Part shown: positions 8,795 through 17,773 of the stretch, in pieces
How the letters are laid out: each line of letters begins with the position of its first letter
How positions within the stretch are numbered: the first letter of the stretch is position 1
DNA from: Planctomycetaceae bacterium
GTDB lineage: Bacteria > Planctomycetota > Planctomycetia > Planctomycetales > Planctomycetaceae
NCBI GenBank assembly: GCA_021732845.1
Contig: JAKFUF010000045.1
Coordinates: 43,857 to 107,856, forward strand
Length of the DNA: 64,000 nt
Direction: 5' to 3'
Notes under the pieces: generated by a model
The model's input: only the letters and a program-made list of their open reading frames with translations
Told to the model about the DNA's origin: nothing
The model's database searches: none
Made by a program: the position numbers and the translations under genes

Positions 8795-10075
8795 GAGGGG
8801 CAACACAAAGTTGCCGAGTCACTCCGTGACTCGCATCGGGGCTTTCTCGACGGCTTGCCCTCCAACGCGAACGGCAGGGCGCAAGCTCAGCCTTTTGAAG
8901 GTGTGGAAACAGCGGGAAACTCCGGGTTTTCTGAAGAGTGCGGCCACCTAGATCTAGCGTCGAAAGATGCTGAAGTCCCGAATTCTCGGTGTTTTTCACG
9001 ACAATGCACCTTCAAAAGGTTGGGCGCAAGCTCTCCGGTGAGTCTCAAAGTCGCCCAGTCACTCCGGCTGGGTTCGAGTCACGGAGTGACTCGCCTACGG
9101 TGTGACTCACGACCGCCGCAACCAGTCCTGGCCACGCCTGTGATGGTCGCCGCCCCACCGAGTTCATCTCGGTGGATTCGGGCCTGTGCACTACGCCGCA
9201 CGCCACCGTTCTGCGTAGTGCAGAGGCCCGAATCCACTGAGGCAAGCTCAGTGGGGTTGCGGTCGCACAACCGGCACGGGGCACCCTGAAAGTAGCGGCT
9301 GGGCGCAAGCCCTCCGGTGAGCCACAAACTGCGAAACCGATCACCGGACGGCTCGCGCCGTGCCGCTATCAAGACGGCGTAAACCAGACCATGCCCGCGG
9401 TCTCTCGCGGAGCGAGAGGCAACACAAAGTTGCCGAGTCACTCCGTGACTCGCATCGGGGCTTTCTCGACGGCTTGCCCTCCAACGCGATCGGCAGGGCA
9501 CAAGCTCTCTGGTGAGTCTCACAGTCGCCCAGTCACTCCGGCTAGGTTCGAGTCACGGAGTGACTCGGCTACGGTGTGACTCACGGCCGCCGCAACCAGT
9601 CCTGGCCACGCCTGTGTCCTCCACGACCCCACCGAGTTCATCTCGGTGGTGAACGGGCCTCTGCACTACGCCGCACGCCACCGTTCTGCGTAGTGCAGAG
9701 GCCCGAATCCACTGAGGCAAGCTCAGTGGGGTTGCGGTCGCACAACCGGCACCCTGAAAGTAGCGGCTGGGCGCAAGCCCTCCGGTGAACCACAAAGTGC
9801 GAAACCGATCACCGGACGGCTCGCGCCGTTCCGCTATCAAGACGGCGTAAACCAGACCATGCCCGCGGTCTCTCGCGGAGCGAGAGGCAACACAAAGTTG
9901 CCGAGTCACTCCGTGACTCGCATCGGGGCTTTCTCGACGGCTTGCCCTCCAACGCGAACGGCAGGGCGCAAGCTCTCCGGTGAGTCTCAAAGTCGCCCAG
10001 TCACTCCGGCCGGGTTCGAGTCACGGAGTGACTCGGCTACTGTGTGACTCACGACCGCCGCAACCGGTCCTTGCC
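8795..10075. repeat. Array of ~470-bp direct repeats built from palindromes
   Basis: Gene-free region. A unit beginning CAACACAAAGTTGCCGAGTC starts at 8801, 9420 and 9888 (the third is partial). Each unit contains perfect or near-perfect palindromes: CGAGTCACTCCGTGACTCG, CACCGAGTTCATCTCGGTGG, GCACTACG...CGTAGTGC and the pair CACCGGACGGCTCGCGCCGT / GCGCAAGC..TCCGGTGAG. Units 2 and 3 are almost identical. The first unit is longer because of an insertion (8889-9021). Small ORFs predicted here merely translate the repeats. Confidence 0.85.
8889..9021. mobile_element. 133-bp MITE-like insertion with terminal inverted repeats and 12-bp target duplication
   Basis: Relative to the later units of the array, the first unit carries 133 extra bases. 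They begin AGCCTTTTGAAGGTG and end CACCTTCAAAAGGTT, so a 13-bp perfect inverted repeat (8891-8903 and 9007-9019) marks the ends. The insertion is flanked by the direct repeat GGGCGCAAGCTC (8877-8888 and 9022-9033), present only once in the uninterrupted units. No coding capacity. This is the pattern of a non-autonomous transposon; the mobilising enzyme is not in the window. Confidence 0.7.
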
Positions 10076-10132
10076 ACGTCATGCAACTGGAGTTGTTCTT
10101 TGCCTCACTTCCGATCCAGTGGCCGACCCAAC

Positions 10133-10249
10133 AGCCTTTATTCGCGTCAATTCGCGTTCATTCGCGGTGCTAACAATTCGACGGGCCGACATCGGTCAAA
10201 AAGACGTGCGGTGAGAAACCGCGAATGAACGCGAATTGACGCGAACAGG
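10133..10249. repeat. Inverted-repeat element of the TTCGCG word family
   Basis: The left arm reads TTCGCGTCAATTCGCGTTCA TTCGCGG (about 10139-10169), and an inverted arm with GCGAATGAACGCGAATTGAC lies at about 10218-10245. A second pair of the same family is at 32176-32282, where CCAACAGCCTTTATTCGCG is shared exactly with this copy. Confidence 0.75.
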
Positions 10250-10379
10250 CTGACTTGGCGGCAGGAGCTGAAGCCCGCCTGTCACGCCTGCGGAACTCAC
10301 GTCGTTCAACCCCGAGCAAAGTCGCCCAGTCACTCCGGCTGAGTTCGAGTCACGGAGTGACTCGCCTACTGTGTGACTT

Positions 10380-10800
10380 GCCACGCCTGTGGTGGTCGCC
10401 GCCCCACGGAGTTCGCCTCGGTGGTCAGCGGGCCTGTGCACGACGCCGTGCGTGTTGCCGTTCGATCGAAATGGCCGGGCGCGATTTCGGGACGCCGCCA
10501 GCGGATTCGGAGTGCGCGTCAGCGAGCGGATCCGCGACCGGGGTCCGGGAATCACGCAAGATGATATGGCGTAAAAGCCCCAAACCACTGAGAGAGGCTC
10601 AGGATCGTGCGTTGGGATGGCAGACCGTTCGTGGAGGCGGCCTGGCTATTGCATGGCGGGTTCGAGTCACGGAGTGACTCGGCAACTTTGCATGTGCATG
10701 CCCACGCGACGACACCGGCCGCGAACCGGACGCCAATGCGTTCCGGGCGATCGGGGGTCAATCTGGCGCAATTTTGCCCCGAGGGTTCGGTGGTGGAATG
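10380..10800. repeat. Mixed palindromic repeat stretch
   Basis: No gene is evident. The stretch holds a further copy of the CACGGAGTTCGCCTCGGTGG palindrome (about 10400), a long imperfect hairpin 10488-10560 flanked by CGGGACGCCGCCAGCGGATT and CGGATCCGCGACCGGGGTCC that recurs at 39345-39430, and one more CGAGTCACGGAGTGACTCG palindrome at about 10661. Confidence 0.6.
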
Positions 10801-10867
10801 AATTCGTGCCAATCAACGCGATCAGCTCCACCACCCACATTCGACGTCAACGGGGCTGGCACTGTTC

Positions 10868-11053
10868 TCAGGAACCGCAACTGCTGCAGCCACCGAGTGG
10901 GGCACCGCCAAAACCTTGATAGGAGGGGTAGGCCGCGGGGGCGTAGGCGGCACCGAATGAGCCGCCGCCACATCCGCCACATCGATTGCAACAGCACCCG
11001 GTCAGATTGCTCAGAGCGTACAGACTCAGGGCTACGAGCAGCAGCCTTTTCAT
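10868..11053 (-). CDS. Small Cys/Gly-rich lipoprotein
   Basis: A 61-residue protein. Residues 1-19 are a lipoprotein signal (MKRLLLVALSLYALSNLTGC, lipobox LTGC). The mature part starts with a run of cysteines (CCCNRCGGCGGG) and ends with CSSCGS, separated by a Tyr/Pro/Gly linker. The ATG at 11053 has GAGGAA nine bases upstream, which fixes the start; a longer frame to 11284 would translate repeat sequence and is rejected. It faces away from the TolC-like gene. Short Cys-rich lipoproteins of this type are common in planctomycetes; function unknown. Confidence 0.75.
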   Translation of the reverse strand: MKRLLLVALSLYALSNLTGCCCNRCGGCGGGSFGAAYAPAAYPSYQGFGGAPLGGCSSCGS

Positions 11054-11211
11054 AACCGGATTCCTCGGAAAGATGATTCGGAGAGATGATTTCAGCGACG
11101 GAGGCCGCCAGTGAGCGGCGGCTGAGAGGGAGCGTGGAATATCGGATTCCGACGCCTGCCGCAATAGGAATGTTTCCGGTTTTTCACCGTTTTCTGGGAA
11201 ATGGCAAAGGG

Positions 11212-11320
11212 GAATGACGCAATGACCAATGAAACAATGACCAATGCGTGGGAGGGGAACCGCTGTTGGGCGTTCGACTCTCACACATTGGTCATTGGGA
11301 CCTTGGTCATTGATCCATTG
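11212..11320. repeat. Inverted-repeat element of the CAATGACC word family
   Basis: Left arm 11212-11246 (AATGACGCAATGACCAATGA plus a further ACAATGACCAATG) and right arm 11285-11320 (ACATTGGTCATTGGGACC, then TTGGTCATTGATCC) form a long imperfect hairpin in the divergent intergenic region upstream of both neighbouring genes. Confidence 0.8.
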
Positions 11321-11490
11321 CCCGGGGCCCTGACGGAAATGTCAAACTCTGCCGGATAATCCGCCGATACTGACGTTAGCGGTTGTTCCGGTTACTCCGG
11401 TTATCCGTTGCTCACGGCGAGTTGGAAACGGCGATGATTCGCCTGTGCCGGCTCTTGTCTGCTTTTCCACGTTTTCGCTGCAGGTTTCCT

Positions 11491-13746
11491 ATGTCCTGTC
11501 TGAGATTCAACGCACGCCGACGCTGGCAAAAGGGCGTCAGTCTGTTGCTGATTGCTTCGATGCTGGCGGGCTGCTCGGCACCGGTGGAAAAGCCCAGGTA
11601 TCTGGGTGCTGAAAGAGATCTGACGGCCTACGAGGACCAGTCACTCAAGCTTGAGCATCCGGTCCTGGACCAAGAGGTGGAGACCCCGGCCTCGGTGGCG
11701 GCCACCGACAGCCCCCACACGCTGGGGGACACCCAGAAGCACGACGAGATCTGGGAGATGCCCCTGGCCGAGGCGATTCACCTCGCCCTGACCAACAACC
11801 GCATCGTGCGGACGCGGGGCGAGTTCCTGTCGTCGGGCAACCAGCTCTACACCAACCCCGACAACATCACTAGCGTGTACGACCCGGCGATCCGTGACTC
11901 GGGCGTGCTGTTCGGCACCCGTGGCGTGGAATCGGCCCTGGCCGCGTTCGACACGCAGTTCACCACACGCCTGCTGTGGAACGAAAACAAACAGGTGCAA
12001 AACAGCCTGTTCGCCCTCAACGGCCTGACACCCGGAACGGTGCTGGACACCGACGGGGCGACGTTCAACACCGGCCTGACCAAACAGTTTGCCTACGGTG
12101 CGTCCGCGTCGTTGTCACACGCGTGGAACTACAACGCCAACAACCTGCCTGGCCGGCTGTTCCGTTCGGCCTACGACGGCAACGTGCAGCTCAACTACCG
12201 CCAGCCCGTCTGGGCTGGCTCGGGCACCGAATACACCCGCATTGCCGGCCCGATCGGCGACAATATTGTCGGTCTGTCTGGCGTGAACCAGGGTGTGGTC
12301 ATCGCCCGCATCAACACCGACATCACCCTGGTCGACTTTGAAGCCCAGGTGCGGAACATGCTGAAGGATGTCGAGGACATCTACTGGGACCTGTATCTCG
12401 CGTACCGGACCTACGACAGCCAGGTTGTCGCCCGCAACAGCGCCCTCGCCTCGTGGCGGAAAGTCTCCGCCCTCATGGCGGAAGGCTCCAAGGGCGGTGA
12501 TGCGGCCGACGAAGCTCAGTCTCGCGAAGCCTACTTCGACGCCCGGTCACGGGCGGAGGATGCCCTGGGCGCAACGCAGACGGAAGGGCTGTATGCCCTC
12601 GAACTGCGGCTGCGGCGGATCTGTGGCCTGCCGGTTAACGACGGCCGCATCATCCGGCCGAAAGACGAGCCGAGCACGGCCGAATTCCAGCCCGACTGGC
12701 ATGTCTCGCTGGCAGAGGCCCTCACCCGCCGCGAAGAGCTGCGTCGCCAAAAATGGAACATCAAGAGTCTGGAGCTGCAGTTGAACGCCGCCAACAGCCT
12801 GGCAAATCCGCGGTTGGACTTCGTGTCCAGCTATCAGATCAACGGCTTCGGCGACGACCTGATCGGCCACAACGGCGATGCCGGCACCAACGGTGCCGAC
12901 TTTCAGAGTGCCTATCGCTCCATCGGTCGCGGTGACCAGACGGGCTACAGTGCGGGCTTCGAGTTCTCCATGCCGCTCGGCTTGAGAAACGCCCACTCGC
13001 AGGTCCGCAACATCGAACTGCGGCTGGCCAAGGCCCGCGATGTGCTGGCGCAGCAGGAGCTGGAAATCAGCCACGAACTGGCCAACTCCTTCCAGCAGGT
13101 TTCGTGGCGGTATGTGACTGCCCAGACGAACTTCAACCGCCGCGTCGCGGCGGCAGAACAACTGAAGGCGTTCCAGGCGAAATACACGTTCGGAGCCACG
13201 ACTCTGGATCTCGTGCTGCAGGCCCAGTCGCGTCTGGCCGCGGCGGAAATCGCCTTCTACCGCAGCATCACCGAATACAACAAGGCCCTCAGCGACCTGC
13301 ACTACCGCAAGGGAACACTGCTGGAACACAACAACGTGCATCTGTCGGAAGGGATGTGGACCGCGGAAGCCTACCGCGATGCCTTGCGGAAAGCCTGGGC
13401 TCGCAGCTACTCAATGCAGCCGCTCAAGGGTGATCCGCTCCGCACCGAACCGGAGCCGTTCGTCAACGAGAGCGGTTTCCTGAGCGGCCCGGCACTCAAC
13501 GGACTGGGCACATCACCTGCCCCAATGGATGGTTACGACGCCGGACAAGCGGTGCCAGGCCCCGGTGAGGCACCTGCCGGCAGCGAGGACATGGTCCCAG
13601 GGCGGCTGCCCACGGAAGACCGGCTCAACCCTGATGCCGGTGCCCCTCAACCCGCCGCCCCAGTGTCCCCAGGTCCCGTGCCAGGTGCTGGGCCGACAGC
13701 CCGGCGGATGGTGCTGCCGGATGCTGGCGACAGCTCCGGAGAATGA
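11491..13746 (+). CDS. TolC family outer-membrane lipoprotein
   Basis: A 751-residue outer-membrane efflux protein. A lipoprotein signal ends in LAGC (Cys28); the TolC/OEP region follows (IWEMPLAEAIHLALTNNRIV near residue 95 starts the first half), with long helices in the second half (LRNAHSQVRNIELRLAKARD, then ELEISHELANSFQQVSWRYV). The last ~90 residues are a Pro/Gly-rich tail. It probably forms a trimeric exit duct for a tripartite exporter; no membrane-fusion or pump gene is adjacent. The start at 11491 is used because the signal peptide begins there; a frame to 11383 exists. A strong terminator follows. Confidence 0.85.
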   Translation: MSCLRFNARRRWQKGVSLLLIASMLAGCSAPVEKPRYLGAERDLTAYEDQSLKLEHPVLDQEVETPASVAATDSPHTLGDTQKHDEIWEMPLAEAIHLALTNNRIVRTRGEFLSSGNQLYTNPDNITSVYDPAIRDSGVLFGTRGVESALAAFDTQFTTRLLWNENKQVQNSLFALNGLTPGTVLDTDGATFNTGLTKQFAYGASASLSHAWNYNANNLPGRLFRSAYDGNVQLNYRQPVWAGSGTEYTRIAGPIGDNIVGLSGVNQGVVIARINTDITLVDFEAQVRNMLKDVEDIYWDLYLAYRTYDSQVVARNSALASWRKVSALMAEGSKGGDAADEAQSREAYFDARSRAEDALGATQTEGLYALELRLRRICGLPVNDGRIIRPKDEPSTAEFQPDWHVSLAEALTRREELRRQKWNIKSLELQLNAANSLANPRLDFVSSYQINGFGDDLIGHNGDAGTNGADFQSAYRSIGRGDQTGYSAGFEFSMPLGLRNAHSQVRNIELRLAKARDVLAQQELEISHELANSFQQVSWRYVTAQTNFNRRVAAAEQLKAFQAKYTFGATTLDLVLQAQSRLAAAEIAFYRSITEYNKALSDLHYRKGTLLEHNNVHLSEGMWTAEAYRDALRKAWARSYSMQPLKGDPLRTEPEPFVNESGFLSGPALNGLGTSPAPMDGYDAGQAVPGPGEAPAGSEDMVPGRLPTEDRLNPDAGAPQPAAPVSPGPVPGAGPTARRMVLPDAGDSSGE

Positions 13747-13776
13747 GCCACGTGTCGCTAGAGACACAATTGAAAC

Positions 13777-13818
13777 CCGCCCGGCAGCGATGCAAATCGC
13801 TGCCGGGCGGTTTGCTTT
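13777..13818 (+). terminator. Rho-independent terminator after the TolC-like gene
   Basis: A 15-bp perfect stem (CCGCCCGGCAGCGAT at 13777-13791, loop GCAA, complement 13796-13810) followed by TTTGCTTT. It lies 30 bp after the stop codon and separates this gene from cpaF. Confidence 0.85.
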
Positions 13819-14031
13819 GGCCGGCGAGCCGGATCCGGTGTGAGTCGGTCCGGTCTTTGTTTGACGGTCAAGCGGGGCCGTAGGGGCGTGTTGCAAAAAA
13901 TCCTCGCGCACCGTGGCGAAACGTAAGCTAGGGTTTTTCTGAGCCACGCGGCATGGCCGCAGGGTCTCTTAATACGCATGCAATTGCCGTGACCGCGTCG
14001 CGCTTGTTCTTCTGCACAATCGGAGTCTTTC

Positions 14032-15369
14032 ATGCCCGCTCCCGCCACTCCCGTTCGCAATCCCCGTGGAGCCGAACCGCAACGGGAGAAGGAGAAGAGT
14101 TTTGAAGACCTCAAGACTCTGATTCACGCCCGCCTTGTCGAAAAGCTCGACCTGACCCGGCTGGGCGACCTGGAGGGCGATTCACTCCGCCGCGAGATCC
14201 GGCTGGTGGTCGAGCACTTGTGCGACACCGTGGACGTGATGCTCAACCGGGCGGAACGCGAGCGGCTGATTGAAGAAGTGCTGGACGAAACCTTTGGTTT
14301 CGGCCCGCTGGAGCTGCTCCTGAAGGATCCAGGGGTCAGCGACATCATGATCAACGGGCCGAAGAAGGTGTTCGTGGAACGCAAGGGGCGCATTGAGCGT
14401 TCGCCCGTGACCTTCCGCGACAACGCCCACCTGCTGCAGATTCTCGACCGCATTGTTTCCAAGATGGGCCGCCGCATCGACGAAACGTCGCCGATGGTCG
14501 ACGCCCGTCTGCCCGACGGTTCGCGTCTCAATGCCGTCATCCCGCCGCTGGCCCTCGACGGCCCGTCGCTGTCGATTCGCCGCTTCGGGTCGAACCCGCT
14601 GGCCTTGGAAGACCTCCTGCGGTTTGGTGCGTTTACGCCAGAAATGGTGATGCTGTTGGAAGGGGCGATCAAAGCCCGGTTGAACATGATCATCTCGGGC
14701 GGTACTGGCTCGGGTAAAACGACGTTGCTCAACACGCTGTCGAGCTTCATTCCGCACGACCAGCGCGTGATCACGATTGAGGACGCGGCCGAACTCCAAT
14801 TGCAGCAGGAACACGTGCTGCGGCTGGAAACCCGCCCGCCGAACATTGAAGGCCGCGGCCAGGTGACTGCCACGGACCTGGTGAAAAACGCCCTGCGTAT
14901 GCGTCCCGACCGGATCATCATCGGCGAATGCCGCGGTGCGGAAACGCTGGACATGCTGCAGGCGATGAACACCGGCCACGAAGGCTCGCTGACCACGATC
15001 CACGCGAACACCCCGCGCGACGCCGTGTCGCGCCTGGAAACGATGATCATGATGGGCGGCATCGAGCTGCCGATCAAGGCGTTGCGGCAGCAGTTTGCCG
15101 GCGCGGTGGACCTGATCATTCAGGCCAACCGCTTGCAGGGCGGCCCCCGCAAGATCACCCATATCACGGAAGTGCTGGGTCTCGAACAAGAGACGGTGAT
15201 CATGCAGGACATCTTCCTGTTCGTGCAGGACGGGATCGACGAGACCGGCCGGGCCTACGGGCACTTCGAAGCCACGGGTGTCCGGCCGTCATTCATGGAC
15301 CGCCTGGAAAGCTCTGGCGTCCGGTTGCCCGCGAACCTGTTCGCCGCGCGGTCGCTGAATGGACGGTAG
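14032..15369 (+). CDS. cpaF: CpaF/TadA family secretion ATPase
   Basis: A 445-residue type II/IV secretion ATPase that powers assembly of Tad/Flp pili. Walker A is GGTGSGKTT (223-231); the Asp box (ITIEDAAELQL), Walker B region (MRPDRIIIGECRGAE) and His box (GHEGSLTTIHANTPRDA) follow in order. The N-terminal ~90 residues are the helical CpaF domain. Length is typical. It heads the trio cpaF-tadB-tadC on the same strand, the minimal cytoplasmic/inner-membrane motor of a Tad system; pilin, TadD/G-type and secretin genes are not in the window, though a prepilin peptidase is encoded at 26029-27381. Confidence 0.95.
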   Translation: MPAPATPVRNPRGAEPQREKEKSFEDLKTLIHARLVEKLDLTRLGDLEGDSLRREIRLVVEHLCDTVDVMLNRAERERLIEEVLDETFGFGPLELLLKDPGVSDIMINGPKKVFVERKGRIERSPVTFRDNAHLLQILDRIVSKMGRRIDETSPMVDARLPDGSRLNAVIPPLALDGPSLSIRRFGSNPLALEDLLRFGAFTPEMVMLLEGAIKARLNMIISGGTGSGKTTLLNTLSSFIPHDQRVITIEDAAELQLQQEHVLRLETRPPNIEGRGQVTATDLVKNALRMRPDRIIIGECRGAETLDMLQAMNTGHEGSLTTIHANTPRDAVSRLETMIMMGGIELPIKALRQQFAGAVDLIIQANRLQGGPRKITHITEVLGLEQETVIMQDIFLFVQDGIDETGRAYGHFEATGVRPSFMDRLESSGVRLPANLFAARSLNGR

Positions 15370-15373
15370 TGGG

Positions 15374-15611
15374 GAATGACTCAATGACCAATGAAGCAAT
15401 GACCAAGGGTGAAATCCAAATGACAAATGACAAATGACAAATGACAAATCGCGTTACGTTGATCGTGGGCGGTTTTGTTCCCAAGGCTCATTCGGTGAGC
15501 TACGGTTTTGCAGGTCGTTTGTCATTGATGAACCAGTCGAGAGGCTGAAGCACCACGAGTGACGCGGTCCACAGCCAATCGAAAATCACACATCGAAAAT
15601 CGAAAATCCTC
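15374..15611. repeat. Repeat arms between cpaF and tadB
   Basis: 15374-15449 is an arm with CAATGACCAATGAAGCAATG passing into five reiterated GACAAAT words. 15580-15611 is an arm of the TCGAAAA family (AATCGAAAATCACACATC, then GAAAATCGAAAATCC) that ends two bases before the tadB start codon. No gene lies in this gap. Confidence 0.75.
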
Positions 15612-15613
15612 CC

Positions 15614-16600
15614 ATGTCCATCGTCATCATCTCTGTCGCGGCCTTCATGGGTGTCGCCACGCTCGTGGCGGCGCTGGCGATGCTGTTTGGCGACTACGGA
15701 AATTCGAAGGTTGAAGAGCGGCTGGGCGTGCTGATGTCCCGCAAAGGCGGCGGCACCGGGGCCGAAGAAGAGGCGATCAAAGGCGGGGTGATGCGGGAGG
15801 AGGTGTTCCGCGAAGGCATGGATGGCATCATGGGTGTCATCAACAACTTCGCGAGAAAGTTCGGCAACCTGAACCAGGTGTTCGAACAGGCCGATTCGCC
15901 CATCGGTGCCAACACGTTTCTGCTGCTCTCCGGCGGGTTTGCCTTCGTCGGCGTCGCCATCGCCGCCGCGGCTCAGGCCCCCTATCCGCTGTATCCACCG
16001 GTCGGCCTGATGACCGGTTCATTGCCACTCATGTGGCTCCTCTGGCGGCGCAGTTGCCGGCTGGGAAAGTTCGGCAAGCAACTGCCGGACGCGCTGGAAA
16101 TGATCGGCCGGGCGCTGCGCTCGGGCAACAGTCTGGCGCAGGCCATCAAGGTGGTCGTGGAAGAAATGCCGGCTCCGATCTCGACCGAGTTTGGCATCGT
16201 CTATGAAGCTCAAAACCTCAACGTGCCGCTTGACCTCGCCCTGAAGGACATGTTCAAACGTGTGCCCAACATGGACCTGAAGTTCTTCGTGACCTCGGTC
16301 GCGATCCAGCGGCAGACCGGCGGTGACCTGGCCGAAATCCTCGACAAAATCGGGCATATCGTCCGTGAACGGTTCAAAATCCTGGGACAGGTGCAGGCCC
16401 TCACCGGCGAAGGCCGCATCAGCGGCATCGTGCTGATGGCCCTGCCGATCGCCCTGTTCTTTGGCGTGTACTACATGAACCCCGACTACATGATGCTGCT
16501 CTTCACCGACCCGCTGGGGCGAAAAATGATCGCCGCTGCCGTCGTGCTGCAGATCCTCGGGGCGATCGTGATCAAGAAGATTGTGAACATCAAGGTGTGA
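15614..16600 (+). CDS. tadB: Type II secretion F domain protein, TadB
   Basis: A 328-residue inner-membrane platform protein of the Tad secretion system. An N-terminal membrane segment (residues ~3-25) is followed by a cytoplasmic stretch, two membrane helices (~100-145), the T2SSF domain (LPDALEMIGRALRSGNSLAQ at about residues 156-175), and a C-terminal pair of helices. It would work with CpaF and TadC. The ATG at 15614 follows a repeat arm directly and has no Shine-Dalgarno sequence (AAATCCTCCCATG). Confidence 0.9.
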   Translation: MSIVIISVAAFMGVATLVAALAMLFGDYGNSKVEERLGVLMSRKGGGTGAEEEAIKGGVMREEVFREGMDGIMGVINNFARKFGNLNQVFEQADSPIGANTFLLLSGGFAFVGVAIAAAAQAPYPLYPPVGLMTGSLPLMWLLWRRSCRLGKFGKQLPDALEMIGRALRSGNSLAQAIKVVVEEMPAPISTEFGIVYEAQNLNVPLDLALKDMFKRVPNMDLKFFVTSVAIQRQTGGDLAEILDKIGHIVRERFKILGQVQALTGEGRISGIVLMALPIALFFGVYYMNPDYMMLLFTDPLGRKMIAAAVVLQILGAIVIKKIVNIKV

Positions 16601-16788
16601 AATGACCCAATGACCAATGAGGCAATGACCAAGAGCGAAATCCAAATGACAAATGACAAATGACAAATGGGTCGCCAATTGGAATCGCGGCTCGGTGTCA
16701 TAGAGTCGGACTTCGGCCTGGCTGTCTAAGCTGTGTGAATCAACAAGTGACCAATTTGTCATTTGTCATTTGTCATTTGTCATTTGTG
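16601..16788. repeat. Inverted-repeat element between tadB and tadC
   Basis: The left arm (16601-16670) starts at the base after the tadB stop codon and reads CAATGACCAATGAGGCAATG, then reiterated GACAAAT. The right arm (16749-16788) is the inverse, four reiterated TTTGTCA words. The ~80 bp between the arms are unique. Confidence 0.8.
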
Positions 16789-16838
16789 CTTCACCTCCGC
16801 TCACCTCCTGACCTCGTCCTCCCTCATCCGTTCGTGCC

Positions 16839-17771
16839 ATGAACATCGCCCAAATTCTTCCGTTCGCAGTCTTCGGCGGCATCGCGTGCGCCGTGTGGGC
16901 CTTGCTGAACCAGTTCTCGGGCGACAACAACAAGGCCCTGCAGCGGCTGGATGAGTTGCGGAAGGGAAAGGATCGCACGCCCGACGGCAAAGCCGATGGC
17001 GTGGGCGGGATGATCTCGAAGGCCGCTCCCGCGCTTTCCAAGGTGTTGCAGCCCAAATCCGAACTCGAGCAAAGCAGCCTCAAACTGCGGTTGTGCAATG
17101 CCGGTTTCGGTTCACCCCGGGCTTCGGAAATCTACCTGGGGATCAAGGTCGTCTCGATGCTGTCGGGGCTGGCGATCGGCGCCGGCATCGGCATCAGCTT
17201 CTGGGGCATGACCCAAAAGGGGATGTTCGCCGTCATCATCGGCGGCGGCCTGGGGTTCTATCTGCCTGAACTGGCCCTGACGTTGCTCAAAAAATCGCGG
17301 CAGGATCGGATTTTTCTCAGTCTGCCCGACGCCCTCGACCTGCTGGTTGTGTGTGTGGAAGCCGGGCTTGGTTTGGATGCGGCCATGCGCCGCGTGTCGG
17401 ATGAACTGAAGGATACCGCTCCGGATTTGACCGCCGAGTTCAACGTCTGCAATCTGCAACTGCAAATCGGCCGTCCCCGCCGCGAAGTGCTGCACGACCT
17501 GGGGATCCGCTCCGGCGTGGATGACCTCAAGGCCCTCGCGGCGACGCTGATCCAAGCTGACCGATTCGGCTCGGGAATCGCCGGCGCGCTCCGCGTCCAA
17601 TCCGATGCCATGCGCGTCAAACGGTCGCAGCTCGCCGAAGAGCGCGCGGCTCAAACCGCGGTGAAGATGATCTTCCCGCTCGTGCTGTTCATCTTCCCCG
17701 GCATCTTCGTGGTCCTCGTCGGCCCCGCGGCCATCCAGATGGTGAACAAACTGCTGAAGGTCAACGCGTGA
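16839..17771 (+). CDS. tadC: Type II secretion F domain protein, TadC
   Basis: A 310-residue partner of TadB. N-terminal membrane helix, two central helices (about 95-145), the T2SSF domain with the signature LPDALDLLVVCVEAGLGLDA, and a final C-terminal helix (MIFPLVLFIFPGIFVVLVGP). Together with CpaF and TadB it makes the motor-platform of a Tad-type secretion or pilus machine. No clear Shine-Dalgarno sequence precedes the ATG. A ~600-bp tandem array begins right after the stop codon. Confidence 0.9.
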   Translation: MNIAQILPFAVFGGIACAVWALLNQFSGDNNKALQRLDELRKGKDRTPDGKADGVGGMISKAAPALSKVLQPKSELEQSSLKLRLCNAGFGSPRASEIYLGIKVVSMLSGLAIGAGIGISFWGMTQKGMFAVIIGGGLGFYLPELALTLLKKSRQDRIFLSLPDALDLLVVCVEAGLGLDAAMRRVSDELKDTAPDLTAEFNVCNLQLQIGRPRREVLHDLGIRSGVDDLKALAATLIQADRFGSGIAGALRVQSDAMRVKRSQLAEERAAQTAVKMIFPLVLFIFPGIFVVLVGPAAIQMVNKLLKVNA

Positions 17772-17773
17772 CC

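Noticed and set aside
8718..10588. Several 60-150-codon frames in the palindrome array
   Set aside because: They repeat one another because they translate the same units (e.g. PCRSRWRASRRESPDASHGV).
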